Origin: DATATB01 sp036268995
GTDB taxonomy: Bacteria > Planctomycetota > Planctomycetia > Pirellulales > PNKZ01
NCBI GenBank assembly: GCA_036268995.1
Contig: DATATB010000148.1
Location: 1 to 64,000, forward strand
Reading direction: 5' to 3'
DNA: 64,000 nt
Shown here: piece by piece, positions 15,924-24,714 of the stretch
Layout of the letters: each line of letters opens with the position of its first letter
How positions within the stretch are numbered: position 1 is the first letter of the stretch
The notes under the pieces: generated by a model
The model's input: the letters and a program-made list of their open reading frames with translations, nothing else
What the model was told of the DNA's origin: nothing
The model's database searches: none
Made by a program: the position numbers and the translations under genes

Positions 15924-17390
15924 TCAAGTCCCCAAGGCCACGTAGCTGCCGGGGCGAACGCCCTCGTGTACCGGAGACGCCGCGTGTGCCTGGCGAACGG
16001 ACGGTTCGCCGCTCAAATGGATTTCGGTGATCGATCCGTCCGGCCCGACGTGATATTCGGCCGCCGGGACCAGTTGGAAGCCGCGTGCGGTCTTGCACAC
16101 TTGGAGGTACTCGAAGACCAGCAGCCATCCCGCCGGGCAGGCGATCGTCCGCGCATAACGCAGCAAGCGCTCGCGGAACAAGCCCGAGTTGCTGGGGTAG
16201 TATTTGAGCGTGGTGAACAGGGTCGTCAGCGTGATGCATTCGCCGACGTGGCTGAATCGCCCGCCCCAGCGCGAATAGTCCGACACGAGCTGGCGGCCGT
16301 GGCCGCCGCGCGCGTCGCCCGGCTGCCGGTGCACCATGATGCAGAAGTTGGTGTGATCGGCCGAAAATACGCGCCAGATGATGATCCCGAAAAAATTGGT
16401 ATAGCGTTCCAGGCAACGTTGCATGGGACCGGGCAGGCTCTTGCGGCCGTAAAAGTTGTAGAACAGGCCGGCATGCGCCAGAGGCAGCAACAGCAAGTAT
16501 GCCCACAGTCCGGCCGCCAACGGCAGACAGCTTGACGTCGTCGGCATGGCTGACGGCACGAGCCAGGCTGGCACGATCGATGCCAAAAGCTGACCGGCAA
16601 ATGTGTTCGGGGCGAAGAACAGCAGGCTGCTGACGATCACGACGTGGCAGAGCGTGCCCAGGCGGATTTGCGTGGCAATAAACACGAAGCTGCCGATGAT
16701 GATCACCGCTCCCCAAGCGCGCGTGGCCGGCACGAGCATCAGCGCGGCCGCCACGATTTCGAGCGACCAGGCCAGGTGGTTGAGCGTCTTGAAGATCCAG
16801 TGGTCCGGGGGCACGCGCGCAAACGCCCGGTGCCAGTAGCCCCATTGAGGATTGACCATCCCCAGCTCCATCCCATGGTTGCGGGGATAGCCGGCGGTGA
16901 ACTTGTAAATTCCCGCGGAGAGCATGATGCAGGCAAAGTCGACTTGGAGCACGAGCAGGGCAGTGCCTTGCAACGCCGGCGCGAAATGCGTGCAGAACTC
17001 GAGCAGGAAGACGCCCGCCCCCAGCCAGTAGGTCATGAAGCCCGGCGCGCCCAAACCGCGCGACACGCCCTTCCAGCGCATCTGAACGAAGTAGTAGCGG
17101 CAGAAGAGCAAGTTCGCCAGCGCGGCGCCCACCGTCCACCAGCCGGCAATCAGCGCCGTCGCGGCGGCGAACCAGGCGACCATCACCAGGGGATAAGCCA
17201 GCGGGTTTTGCAGGCTATCGACCGACCACGACGATTGGCCGTATCCACCCCAGCGCTCGCTGAGGAAGAAGCGGCGCCCATGACGACAAAGATCCGCCAA
17301 CATGACCAGCAGCAGCAGCCCGTAACCGGTTCGCACCAGCGCCTGCAGTTGAGGGCTCAGCTCCGGAAATGGAAAGGCATGGGCAAGCAT
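15924..17390 (-). CDS. Polytopic membrane protein, HTTM (vitamin K carboxylase)-like
   Basis: 488 residues with about eight to ten hydrophobic segments in the first 310 residues and a soluble C-terminal third of ~120 residues. The pattern of helices, the RWGGYGQSSW segment, and SAGIYKF with an MELGMVNPQWGYWHR segment, resembles the HTTM (horizontally transferred transmembrane) domain family related to vitamin K-dependent gamma-carboxylase. That match is from general appearance and is moderate. The soluble tail includes YRFR-type residues without a recognised motif. It is the third gene in the operon, 4 bp upstream of asnB's start. Role unknown; in glycan clusters such proteins may act in export or modification. 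Confidence 0.6.
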   Translation of the reverse strand: MLAHAFPFPELSPQLQALVRTGYGLLLLVMLADLCRHGRRFFLSERWGGYGQSSWSVDSLQNPLAYPLVMVAWFAAATALIAGWWTVGAALANLLFCRYYFVQMRWKGVSRGLGAPGFMTYWLGAGVFLLEFCTHFAPALQGTALLVLQVDFACIMLSAGIYKFTAGYPRNHGMELGMVNPQWGYWHRAFARVPPDHWIFKTLNHLAWSLEIVAAALMLVPATRAWGAVIIIGSFVFIATQIRLGTLCHVVIVSSLLFFAPNTFAGQLLASIVPAWLVPSAMPTTSSCLPLAAGLWAYLLLLPLAHAGLFYNFYGRKSLPGPMQRCLERYTNFFGIIIWRVFSADHTNFCIMVHRQPGDARGGHGRQLVSDYSRWGGRFSHVGECITLTTLFTTLKYYPSNSGLFRERLLRYARTIACPAGWLLVFEYLQVCKTARGFQLVPAAEYHVGPDGSITEIHLSGEPSVRQAHAASPVHEGVRPGSYVALGT

Positions 17391-17394
17391 TGGA

Positions 17395-17943
17395 TCAACT
17401 CGTTAGGGCCGGTTGGCGTAAACGGCCCAGAGCAAACACGTCGCAGCGACGATCGCCGGTCCAGCGGTCCTCTTTGAGAATTCCTTCGGCGCAAAAACCT
17501 GCTTTTTCGAACGCCCGCCGTGCGCGGGGATTGATGTCCAGGACGAAGGCATAGAGGCGGTGCAAGTCGAGCGTGGCGAAGGCCAGGTCCGTGACCAGTT
17601 CGATGGCCCGCGAGCCCAGCCCACGCCCTTGGTTCGCGGCTTCGCCGATCACGATCCGGACCTCGGCTTTTCGATGGCGTGGATCGATTTGCCACAGCCA
17701 GACATTGCCGATATGCCGTCCCGCATCGGTCTCGACAGCGAAGTAATGCCGGTCGGTCGCCTGCTGCAAGGCGTCGAACCACTCGGCGTGCTCCGCCTCG
17801 GTGACGGTGTGCTGGCGATTCAGCAAGCGCATCAGCTCGGGGTCGTTGGCCCATGCCCGGGTCCGCGTCAGATGCTTGCGCTCGAGCGGCGAGAGCGTCA
17901 GCCCGGCCGCCGTCGATCGCGTTGCTTCGGCATCCGCTTTCAT
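17395..17943 (-). CDS. GNAT-family N-acetyltransferase (RimJ/RimL-type)
   Basis: 182 residues from the ATG at 17943. IVIGEAANQGRGLGSRAIEL is the acetyl-CoA pyrophosphate loop (Q/RxxGxG/A), and NPRARRAFEKAGF is the conserved C-terminal segment of RimJ/RimL-type acetyltransferases. It transfers an acetyl group from acetyl-CoA, typically to an amine. In this operon, with a DegT aminotransferase, N-acetylation of the newly aminated sugar is the most likely role (as in PglD/WbjB-type pathways), by inference. It starts 5 bp after the radical SAM stop and ends 4 bp before the membrane protein start, so it is firmly inside the operon. Confidence 0.85.
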   Translation of the reverse strand: MKADAEATRSTAAGLTLSPLERKHLTRTRAWANDPELMRLLNRQHTVTEAEHAEWFDALQQATDRHYFAVETDAGRHIGNVWLWQIDPRHRKAEVRIVIGEAANQGRGLGSRAIELVTDLAFATLDLHRLYAFVLDINPRARRAFEKAGFCAEGILKEDRWTGDRRCDVFALGRLRQPALTS

Positions 17944-17948
17944 CGACC

Positions 17949-19061
17949 TCACCCGGCTAGTTTGATCTGCGGCTGATACACCTCGACTTCGACGCCCAGG
18001 TCGCGTTTCATCACGTGTTTGAGCTGATCGCCTGATTTTTGCAGGACATTCAGCCAGCCGTACTTCCAATCGCGGACGCCGGCCAGCCAGGCCGAGCACC
18101 CGTGGCAGGGCCAGCATTCACCCCCGCGGCCCTCGAGATGCATCTGCCGATACCAATTGAACGCCTCGCCGCGCCAGATGTCGCGGATCGACGCCTCGTT
18201 GGCGTTGGGAAACTGCGACGAGGTGCGGAACGAGATATCCTGCCCGCACAGCGCAATGCGCCCCAGCGTGTCGACGTTGAGCCGCTCGAAGGGCCACACG
18301 CAGGGGTCCTTGCGCTCCTGCGGCTGACTGGCGTACAAATGCTTGTCGAGAGCCTTGCCCAGCGAAATCGAAGTATTGTCGTCCCAACTGAGAAACTTGC
18401 GGGTAATCACGTCGTCGACGCCGACCTCGTCGAGCCAAAAGGCGATCGCCTCGTCGAGTTTTCCTTCGATCGCTTGCTGCCGGATGATCGAGACCACGAC
18501 GCGCGTGCCGCGTTGCTGCTGTTTACGCAGCTCGAGCGCCGCCCGGACATTACCGACCATCCGCTCCCACCAGGCCTGTGCATCCTTCGGTGGTCCGCCT
18601 CGCGGTGGTCGCACCACGGCGTAAGTGGCCGGATCGCCGGCATCCATGGAAAACTCGATCAAGTCGATGCCGGCGGCGATGATCCGCTGGAGCTTGCGGC
18701 GCAAGGGGGCCGTTGGGCCAAACATGCTGCCATTGGTATTCAGCCAGACACGCGCGCCCTGCTGTTTGGCAAATTCGATCATCTCGACCATGTGCTGATG
18801 CAGCATGGGCTCGCCACCACCGGTGCATCGCAGCCAGGCGTGATAGGGGCCGGCCTCGCGCGCGATCTTGTTCCACAGCTCGACTGGAAACAGCTCGCCG
18901 TCCCGCTCCCGATAAAAGCGGCGAATCTCCGAATTGCCGTCGGTGTACGGGCAATTCGGGCAGCCGAAGTTGCAGGGATAGATCATCGATAAGACGATCA
19001 TCAACGGGAACTCTTCCGCTCCCGGCCGCAAGTCTTCGACTATGGTGGGCGATACGTGCAT
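17949..19061 (-). CDS. Radical SAM/SPASM-type protein
   Basis: 370 residues from the ATG at 19061. YPCNFGCPNCPYTD is the CxxxCxxC cluster motif that binds the [4Fe-4S] cluster used to cleave S-adenosylmethionine, and CTGGGEP is the SAM-contacting GGE motif. LNTNG and IEFSMDAGDPATY are typical barrel strands. A C-terminal group of cysteines (CVWPFERLNVDTLGRIALC, then CWPCHGC) matches an SPASM-like auxiliary cluster. The protein is the first gene of the eight-gene operon and faces a divergent plus-strand membrane protein. Its substrate is not evident; radical SAM enzymes in glycan clusters catalyse oxidation, epimerisation or methylthiolation. Confidence 0.85.
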   Translation of the reverse strand: MHVSPTIVEDLRPGAEEFPLMIVLSMIYPCNFGCPNCPYTDGNSEIRRFYRERDGELFPVELWNKIAREAGPYHAWLRCTGGGEPMLHQHMVEMIEFAKQQGARVWLNTNGSMFGPTAPLRRKLQRIIAAGIDLIEFSMDAGDPATYAVVRPPRGGPPKDAQAWWERMVGNVRAALELRKQQQRGTRVVVSIIRQQAIEGKLDEAIAFWLDEVGVDDVITRKFLSWDDNTSISLGKALDKHLYASQPQERKDPCVWPFERLNVDTLGRIALCGQDISFRTSSQFPNANEASIRDIWRGEAFNWYRQMHLEGRGGECWPCHGCSAWLAGVRDWKYGWLNVLQKSGDQLKHVMKRDLGVEVEVYQPQIKLAG

Positions 19062-19453
19062 GCAGATTCCCGGTCTTCCTTCGAGCCGCCGGCTCGGCAG
19101 GGCGCAGCGTCGGCAGCTTGCCGGCGCGGCCGTCGACAGCATTTACAGGGTGAGGGTCGCACTCTACTGCAATCTGCGGATGCAGATCAACACCAGCTTG
19201 ACGATGAAAGCACGACGGTTCCGATATGGACAAGCCAGCTAGCGCTCCGTTACCGTTTTCGCCAGGCCCGAACTGCCAGAATTGCCCCGGCCGAAGGGTC
19301 TTTCGCGTTTTGAACATCAAGAACTGTTGCCCGTCCGCAGGCTGCGTGCCGGCTCAGTCCGCGATCGGCCGGTAGCTTTTGCGCGGCAAAACCGACCATT
19401 GTCCTACGGCGTAGACCGGCAAATGTCGGTGTGTCTCACTTCCGCGAGAAACA
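19062..19453. other. Divergent intergenic region, likely promoters in both directions
   Basis: 392 bases between the radical SAM gene (minus) and the membrane protein gene (plus). No coding frame here looks genuine. It must hold the promoter of the glycan operon and probably that of the GT-C-like gene. A short perfect palindrome, CTACGGCGTAG, lies at 19404-19414 and may be a protein-binding site. I see no other clear element. Confidence 0.5.
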
Positions 19454-21832
19454 ATGCGAGTGGCTCCAATGCAGCAGGCGCAAGGGAATCGTTGTTGGAG
19501 ACTGAGGCCGCGAGCCGTTCTGGCAGGCGCGCTGCTCACAGTCGCACTCGCTCCGATGACCCGGTTCGCGGATCCGAATACGACATGGGGCGCAGCCCTT
19601 GCTGTCATTGCCCCGTGTCTGGCGACGGCTGTAGCACCGGGCTTGGGGATTCTATCTGCCGTAGGCGGATGGGGTCGCCGGCGTCTAACGACGGTATTGG
19701 CCCTGAGTATCGCCCTGAGCCTGCCGGTTGCGCAAGCAGCGACTGTGGCTTCGCTGGCACTCCACTTGCCCTTGGTTTGGCTGACGTTTTGCGTGTGGGG
19801 AACCACACTGGTCCTGCTCAGTTGGAGACTTATTCGTGGCACGCCGCAGGGCTCGATGCTGCTGACTCCAGAGGATCTGTTGGTGCTGGCAGGCCTGCTC
19901 GTTTTGTCGCTTTTGCTCTACGTAAAAGGGACTCCGTTCTTTGCAGACGAATTTCAAATCCATGTGGCCGTCATCCGCCGCTTTATCACTTCTGTTGCGC
20001 CGATGAGCGGCAATTTGTTTCCGATCGTCGACGTTCCGTACACCCATCCTTTTCCAAGCATTCACGGCCTGATGGGCATGATTAGCTGCCTTGGATGTAG
20101 TGACCCACTCTTCGTATTTCATAAGCTGCGGTTTTTTTGGGGACCGTCGTCACTCCTCTTATTGTTCGTCTTCGCGGAGCGCTTTTTCGGCTCGCGCCAC
20201 TTTGCGCTCGCTTCCTTCATCGGCGCGTTCTTGCTCACCGTGGCCGGCGTGTTCGCGGACTATCACCGTCTGTTTTGGGCGCAATTGGCAACCTATAGTC
20301 ATCCATCGGACATTGCCATGAATCTGCATTTGCCGGCGCTGCTGACTGTTTTTCTTTACTTCCTCGATGCCCAAACCCGGCGGAGCCGGCGATTTTTTGC
20401 GGCAGCGGTGACCGCGCTGCTAATCGCCCTGACGATGACGCACATCCGCGAGGCAGTGCAATTCGTGGTCTACTCCGGCGCCTTTACAGCGATGCTTGTC
20501 GTGTTGCGATACCGCTCGAGTCCTTGGCGGCGAAGTGCGGCCGTGGTCCTGCTAGGCGCCGCCGTATGCAAATTGTACACGCTGCTGCATAGTGCGATGG
20601 TGCCCGACGTGTCGAACTACCACGAGCAAGTCAGAGCGGAACTGCGTGAGCTGCTGGCGAAATCCGACTTGTGGGCTCTTATCGCCGAGCCCCTCTATCC
20701 GGACTGGGCCAAGTCCCTATTTGCCGGAATCTTTCCACTGATCTTGTTGGGCGCCCCTCTGGTGATCAATGTGTTCCGCAGGCGCTACCAGGTGTGGCTG
20801 GCCGGGGCGAGCTTACTCGCATTTTTGCTGCTGATTCGCTTCCCCTTGTTTTCGATCCCATATACCTATTTCACGTTCTGGGAGATTCTGTCGACTTCGG
20901 TGCGCAACGTGACATTCTTTCTGTATCTCCTGGCCGGCCCTGCCCTATATCTGCTCGCCATCACGATTGCTCGCATCCCTAATCGCCTGGCATCGGCCTC
21001 GATCGCCACGCTTGCAACGGTGTTACTGATCGCTGTTGGTCGCAACGAAACCACCGAATTGGTGTTACACTCCTGGCTCAGGCATGCCTTCTACGCAAGT
21101 GTCATTGGGCTACTGCTGGCGGTGATCGCTCGAACATTTTTCGACCGCAAGGCCCTTAAGCGTCCTGCCGGTCCAGGGCTTTGGGCGGCGGCTCTGGGAC
21201 TCTTAATGCTAGTTGGGTTTTCCTACGGCGTGGCGAACATGGCCGCATCGCCACTGAGCGTGCGCTCAATCACGACCGTTTCACCAGTGCCCGAACTACC
21301 TATTTATCGCACGCCCGCCGAGCTGTTAACTAAAAGTCCTACTTGGCGAGTGGCGAACTGCAATCTGAGCAACTTCAATCCTCAACTGAGGCAGTACAGC
21401 GTTGAGTGCCCACTCGCGTCGTCAAGTCCGCCGCCGCCGGCCCTTATCCAGTGGGCGCGGTTCCACCTGCCGGATGATGCCCGACTCGCTGTAAATACCT
21501 ATGCGTTCTACTCCCCATCCACGTATCTGCCTCAAGCTGTCGTGGCGTTGCCTTTGGTGCAGACAAGCAATTTCTACTACCTCTCGCAGCTCATGCCAGG
21601 TTATTTGAAGTGGTTCCACCGGGCGGCAGAACGCTATCGCGCACAACCGTTCTTCAATACGGTTGAGACGCGGACCGATCGGTTGCAATTCTTGCGCGAC
21701 CTTCGCGTAACGCATGTTTTAGTTGATCCAATGTATTACGATCAGCTCAAGCCGATTCTCGATGCAGAGCCCAAGGTGCTCGAAAGTATCTACGACGGTC
21801 AGCAGTGGGCCGTCTACAACGTTCGACAATAA
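19454..21832 (+). CDS. Large polytopic membrane protein, GT-C-like
   Basis: 792 residues with about twelve or more hydrophobic segments, beginning near residue 20. The sequence TPFFADEFQIH early on, with an Asp-Glu in the first loop after a helix, is the pattern of GT-C glycosyltransferases and of polymerase-type membrane proteins. The C-terminal ~170 residues are soluble and probably outside the membrane. I do not recognise a specific family. It has the same orientation as the next, similar-sized membrane protein, and both may work with the divergent glycan operon, for example in polymerising or modifying the glycan with lipid-linked sugars; this is inference. The ATG at 19454 is used; ATG 19469 is an alternative. 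Confidence 0.6.
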   Translation: MRVAPMQQAQGNRCWRLRPRAVLAGALLTVALAPMTRFADPNTTWGAALAVIAPCLATAVAPGLGILSAVGGWGRRRLTTVLALSIALSLPVAQAATVASLALHLPLVWLTFCVWGTTLVLLSWRLIRGTPQGSMLLTPEDLLVLAGLLVLSLLLYVKGTPFFADEFQIHVAVIRRFITSVAPMSGNLFPIVDVPYTHPFPSIHGLMGMISCLGCSDPLFVFHKLRFFWGPSSLLLLFVFAERFFGSRHFALASFIGAFLLTVAGVFADYHRLFWAQLATYSHPSDIAMNLHLPALLTVFLYFLDAQTRRSRRFFAAAVTALLIALTMTHIREAVQFVVYSGAFTAMLVVLRYRSSPWRRSAAVVLLGAAVCKLYTLLHSAMVPDVSNYHEQVRAELRELLAKSDLWALIAEPLYPDWAKSLFAGIFPLILLGAPLVINVFRRRYQVWLAGASLLAFLLLIRFPLFSIPYTYFTFWEILSTSVRNVTFFLYLLAGPALYLLAITIARIPNRLASASIATLATVLLIAVGRNETTELVLHSWLRHAFYASVIGLLLAVIARTFFDRKALKRPAGPGLWAAALGLLMLVGFSYGVANMAASPLSVRSITTVSPVPELPIYRTPAELLTKSPTWRVANCNLSNFNPQLRQYSVECPLASSSPPPPALIQWARFHLPDDARLAVNTYAFYSPSTYLPQAVVALPLVQTSNFYYLSQLMPGYLKWFHRAAERYRAQPFFNTVETRTDRLQFLRDLRVTHVLVDPMYYDQLKPILDAEPKVLESIYDGQQWAVYNVRQ

Positions 21833-21888
21833 ACTTGATATTGCCAGGCTGATAGCACCCGTGCTACCGTGCGATTCCGCGATCAGGT

Positions 21889-24357
21889 GTGGTCGCCCGC
21901 ATTCTTCTGCGCTGGCGCGCGCCTGAGGCAATGCGCTGGATGGTTCACGCGAAAAGCGCAATGGAATCCGAGCGGATGGGCCGATTCCTGTCGACGATCT
22001 TCAATCGCTCGCCGCAAACCACGGTTCTGCTGTTTGCCGTGGTCTGCTGGCTCCCGTATTTCGCCGGCGAAGTCGTGCCATTCCACGACTCCATCGAGCA
22101 ATATCAACGATTTCACAGCTTCTACAGCGAGATCTTTTTCAACCATGATCTCGTTCGCTGGTATCCGAACGTCGACTTCGGAGTGCCGGCGGATCTTTAC
22201 CAGAACTCGTTGCACCTCACCGGCTACGTGATGCTGGCGCTGGGCTGGCTCCTGGGGCTTCGCGAGACCCTGGTGCTGGATAAGATCGCCGTGCTGCTGA
22301 AGGAGCTGTTGTTTGTCTGGGGGCTGTTCCGCCTGGCCTCACAGCTCTATCGCAATCGGCTCACGCAGTGGCTCGTAGCGGCCAGCGGCGCGCTGGGGCT
22401 CTCATGGCTGCAAGAGTCGCCCCTGAACCTTTCGGTTTTTTATCTGCTCCCGCTGGTGATGGACACGCTGGTCCGGTTCTTCAAAACCAGCAGGGTTGAT
22501 TACCTCTTCCTGGCGGGTCTGATTCAAGTCTGTTCGGTGATCGGTAGCGTCCCGTATTTTGCTCCGCTGCAAGCATACGTTCTCGCGCTATTCGTCCTTC
22601 CGCTTTCGCTGGAGTACCCCGCGGCCTGGCGGAGCTTGTTGCGCGTCCGAAACCTGTCGCATCCGTACCTGCTGCTGATGCTCGCGGCAACGGCGGTGAT
22701 CGGCGCCTTTCAGCTCGGAGCCTTGAACGGCCTGACATTGCTCACCCCGGACCGCGACCCCTCGTCGGGACATGTGTCGCTGGTGCAGTTTCTCAACTAC
22801 GGCCGGATGCCGCTGGCCACGACCGCCCTCGGGTTTCTGGCCGGTGCCATTCCGCACGGCGACAATACTTATTATGTCGGCCTGCTGCCGATCATTGCGT
22901 TCGTCTACGCCCTGGCGACCGTGCGCGATAAGGCATTCCTCGGCGTGAGCTTCGGCTTCCTCGCACTGCTTGGGCTATCGCTGGGAGGCGTCTTTGCCCG
23001 CGGCGTCTATCACCTTCCCGGCATGCCCATGTTTCGGCACGTGGGGCTCGTTTTTGGCATCGGCAGCATGTTGCTGCTCGTGGCGGGTGGCTTCGGCATC
23101 GATCGGGCGATCAGCCGTTTACGTGCGCGCCCTGTGACGACGCGGCCGGTCATGTCGTGGCGGCTGGCCTGGCTGGCATTAATTGCGGCGCTGCTTTTGG
23201 CCGACGCCTGGTTTTGTCGCCGGCCTCACGAATTGGAACCTTATTTCATACACCCGGGTGCATGGCCGTTCGCCATCTTTCGCGGCGCCTTATACGGCGC
23301 GGCGCTGGCGATCTTGGCGATCATGTGCGTCGGCCGCTGGCGACTCGCACGCTTCAATGCGGTTGTCGTGGCGATGGTTGGCGTGGTCGTGTTGCTCGAC
23401 ATGGGAAGTTTTCGGGCCGAAGTGTTTGCGACCATCGAGGGCGTGCCGCAATCCATGCGGCCGCCTGGAATATTTGCCGCCAACGCGCTCTTGTATATAC
23501 CCCAGCGCGGCGGTCCGCCCCCGAATCGCGTCTTCGCGGCCAGACTGAAAATCTTCACGCGGCCGATCGCAAACCCGAACAACTCGCATTATTTGACGCT
23601 TTGCCCGCTGGCTGGCATCGATCCTTGCCCTCCGCTTTATCGGGGTGATTTCCTGTGCCCTGGCACCTGCGAATTAATTCGCACGCGCGGAGGCAATCCC
23701 ACGGCACGGCTGACTGACGCCTATCTGCCGGCAGGTGACGAAGCACTGCGAAAAGTATTGGCTTGCCAACAACCGAAACTCCGCCTGACTCGGAGGGTAC
23801 GGATCGTGCGCACCGAGGCCGAGGCCAAGTCGTTGGTGGAGACGACGCCGGATATTTTTGCTGTCACCACGCTGATCTCCAGCGAAGCTGCGGCTGCGGA
23901 AAGCAGGGCCGACGCAGGACCTGAGCCGGCGTTCGGCTCGGTCGACGTCGTCGACTTCGGGTCGAACAAAATTCGATTGCGCGCCATCGTCGAGGGGTCG
24001 CAGCCTGCCTGGCTGATCTATGCCGATGCGTGGCACCCGGGATGGCAAGCACGCATCGACGGCAAGAGCACGCCGATCAGTCGGGCGAACCTGGCATTCA
24101 AGGCGGTGCGGGTCGCACCGGGAGAACACACCATCGAATTCGTCTATGCTCCCGCATGGAGAAACGCGCTGGCTTGGGGTGTCGCCCTGATCGGCCTGGC
24201 CGCCGGATCGTCGCTGGTGATCGGGATGCTCGCTTCCACCCTGGCGGAAATTCGTCGCCATCGCCCGGCTCGTGCGACACTTGTCCCAACCATGCCATTG
24301 GTCGATTCCGAGCGACACATCCGGGAGCTGGCTGCGCTGGGGCGCCGCGACAATTAG
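21889..24357 (+). CDS. YfhO-like polytopic membrane protein
   Basis: Up to 822 residues; the frame opens at a GTG (21889), but ATGs at 21931, 21961 and 21976 are equally or more likely starts. Around twelve hydrophobic segments fill the first 520 residues. VPFHDSIEQYQRFHSF resembles the first loop of YfhO/GT-C proteins. Near the C-terminus, DAWHPGWQARIDGKSTPISR followed by FKAVRVAPGEHTIEFVY is the conserved YfhO-type extracellular domain (the WxPGWxAxxDGxxxPIxRxNxAFxAVxVPAGxHxV pattern), then a final membrane helix. YfhO-like proteins are thought to move sugar groups on the outer side of the membrane. It begins 57 bp after the previous membrane protein. Confidence 0.65.
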   Translation: MVARILLRWRAPEAMRWMVHAKSAMESERMGRFLSTIFNRSPQTTVLLFAVVCWLPYFAGEVVPFHDSIEQYQRFHSFYSEIFFNHDLVRWYPNVDFGVPADLYQNSLHLTGYVMLALGWLLGLRETLVLDKIAVLLKELLFVWGLFRLASQLYRNRLTQWLVAASGALGLSWLQESPLNLSVFYLLPLVMDTLVRFFKTSRVDYLFLAGLIQVCSVIGSVPYFAPLQAYVLALFVLPLSLEYPAAWRSLLRVRNLSHPYLLLMLAATAVIGAFQLGALNGLTLLTPDRDPSSGHVSLVQFLNYGRMPLATTALGFLAGAIPHGDNTYYVGLLPIIAFVYALATVRDKAFLGVSFGFLALLGLSLGGVFARGVYHLPGMPMFRHVGLVFGIGSMLLLVAGGFGIDRAISRLRARPVTTRPVMSWRLAWLALIAALLLADAWFCRRPHELEPYFIHPGAWPFAIFRGALYGAALAILAIMCVGRWRLARFNAVVVAMVGVVVLLDMGSFRAEVFATIEGVPQSMRPPGIFAANALLYIPQRGGPPPNRVFAARLKIFTRPIANPNNSHYLTLCPLAGIDPCPPLYRGDFLCPGTCELIRTRGGNPTARLTDAYLPAGDEALRKVLACQQPKLRLTRRVRIVRTEAEAKSLVETTPDIFAVTTLISSEAAAAESRADAGPEPAFGSVDVVDFGSNKIRLRAIVEGSQPAWLIYADAWHPGWQARIDGKSTPISRANLAFKAVRVAPGEHTIEFVYAPAWRNALAWGVALIGLAAGSSLVIGMLASTLAEIRRHRPARATLVPTMPLVDSERHIRELAALGRRDN

Positions 24358-24714
24358 TCGCCCACGGATACCCTCATTCGCCCGGTCACGAGATCAGAAG
24401 TCATAGCCAGCGCGCGATGATAGTTGGCAGTCGGGCAATGTCGAACCAAACGTCGGCGCTTATTCCATCTTAACGAGGCGTTCTCGCTCACGTCTATCGT
24501 GCGGCAACGGTTGCGATGGTCTCGCGGCCCGAGTTTGCAACTGCTGAACCTGCCTTGCTGACAACGCCGTCCCAGCCAACTATCATATGGGCTGGCTGCG
24601 GAGCCGGACCCCATCACGGTGCCCGCGGCTACTTGCCTGCCGCGCAATGCGAATCACGCCTGCCCTGCCGCGATGCGACCACCCTCCCGAATCATCAGCC
24701 CCACGACCACGCCC
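24358..24714. other. Intergenic region, no gene seen
   Basis: 357 bases between the YfhO-like gene and the signal-peptide start of the lectin-esterase gene. No coding frame is convincing. It may hold the promoter of the following six-gene plus-strand run, but I see no clear motif. Confidence 0.45.

Noticed and set aside
14029..17139. A 1036-residue protein fusing asparagine synthase to an N-terminal extension
   Set aside because: Cys2 of MCGICG must be at the N-terminus for glutamine amidotransferase activity, and the upstream part is the wrong frame of the membrane protein gene.
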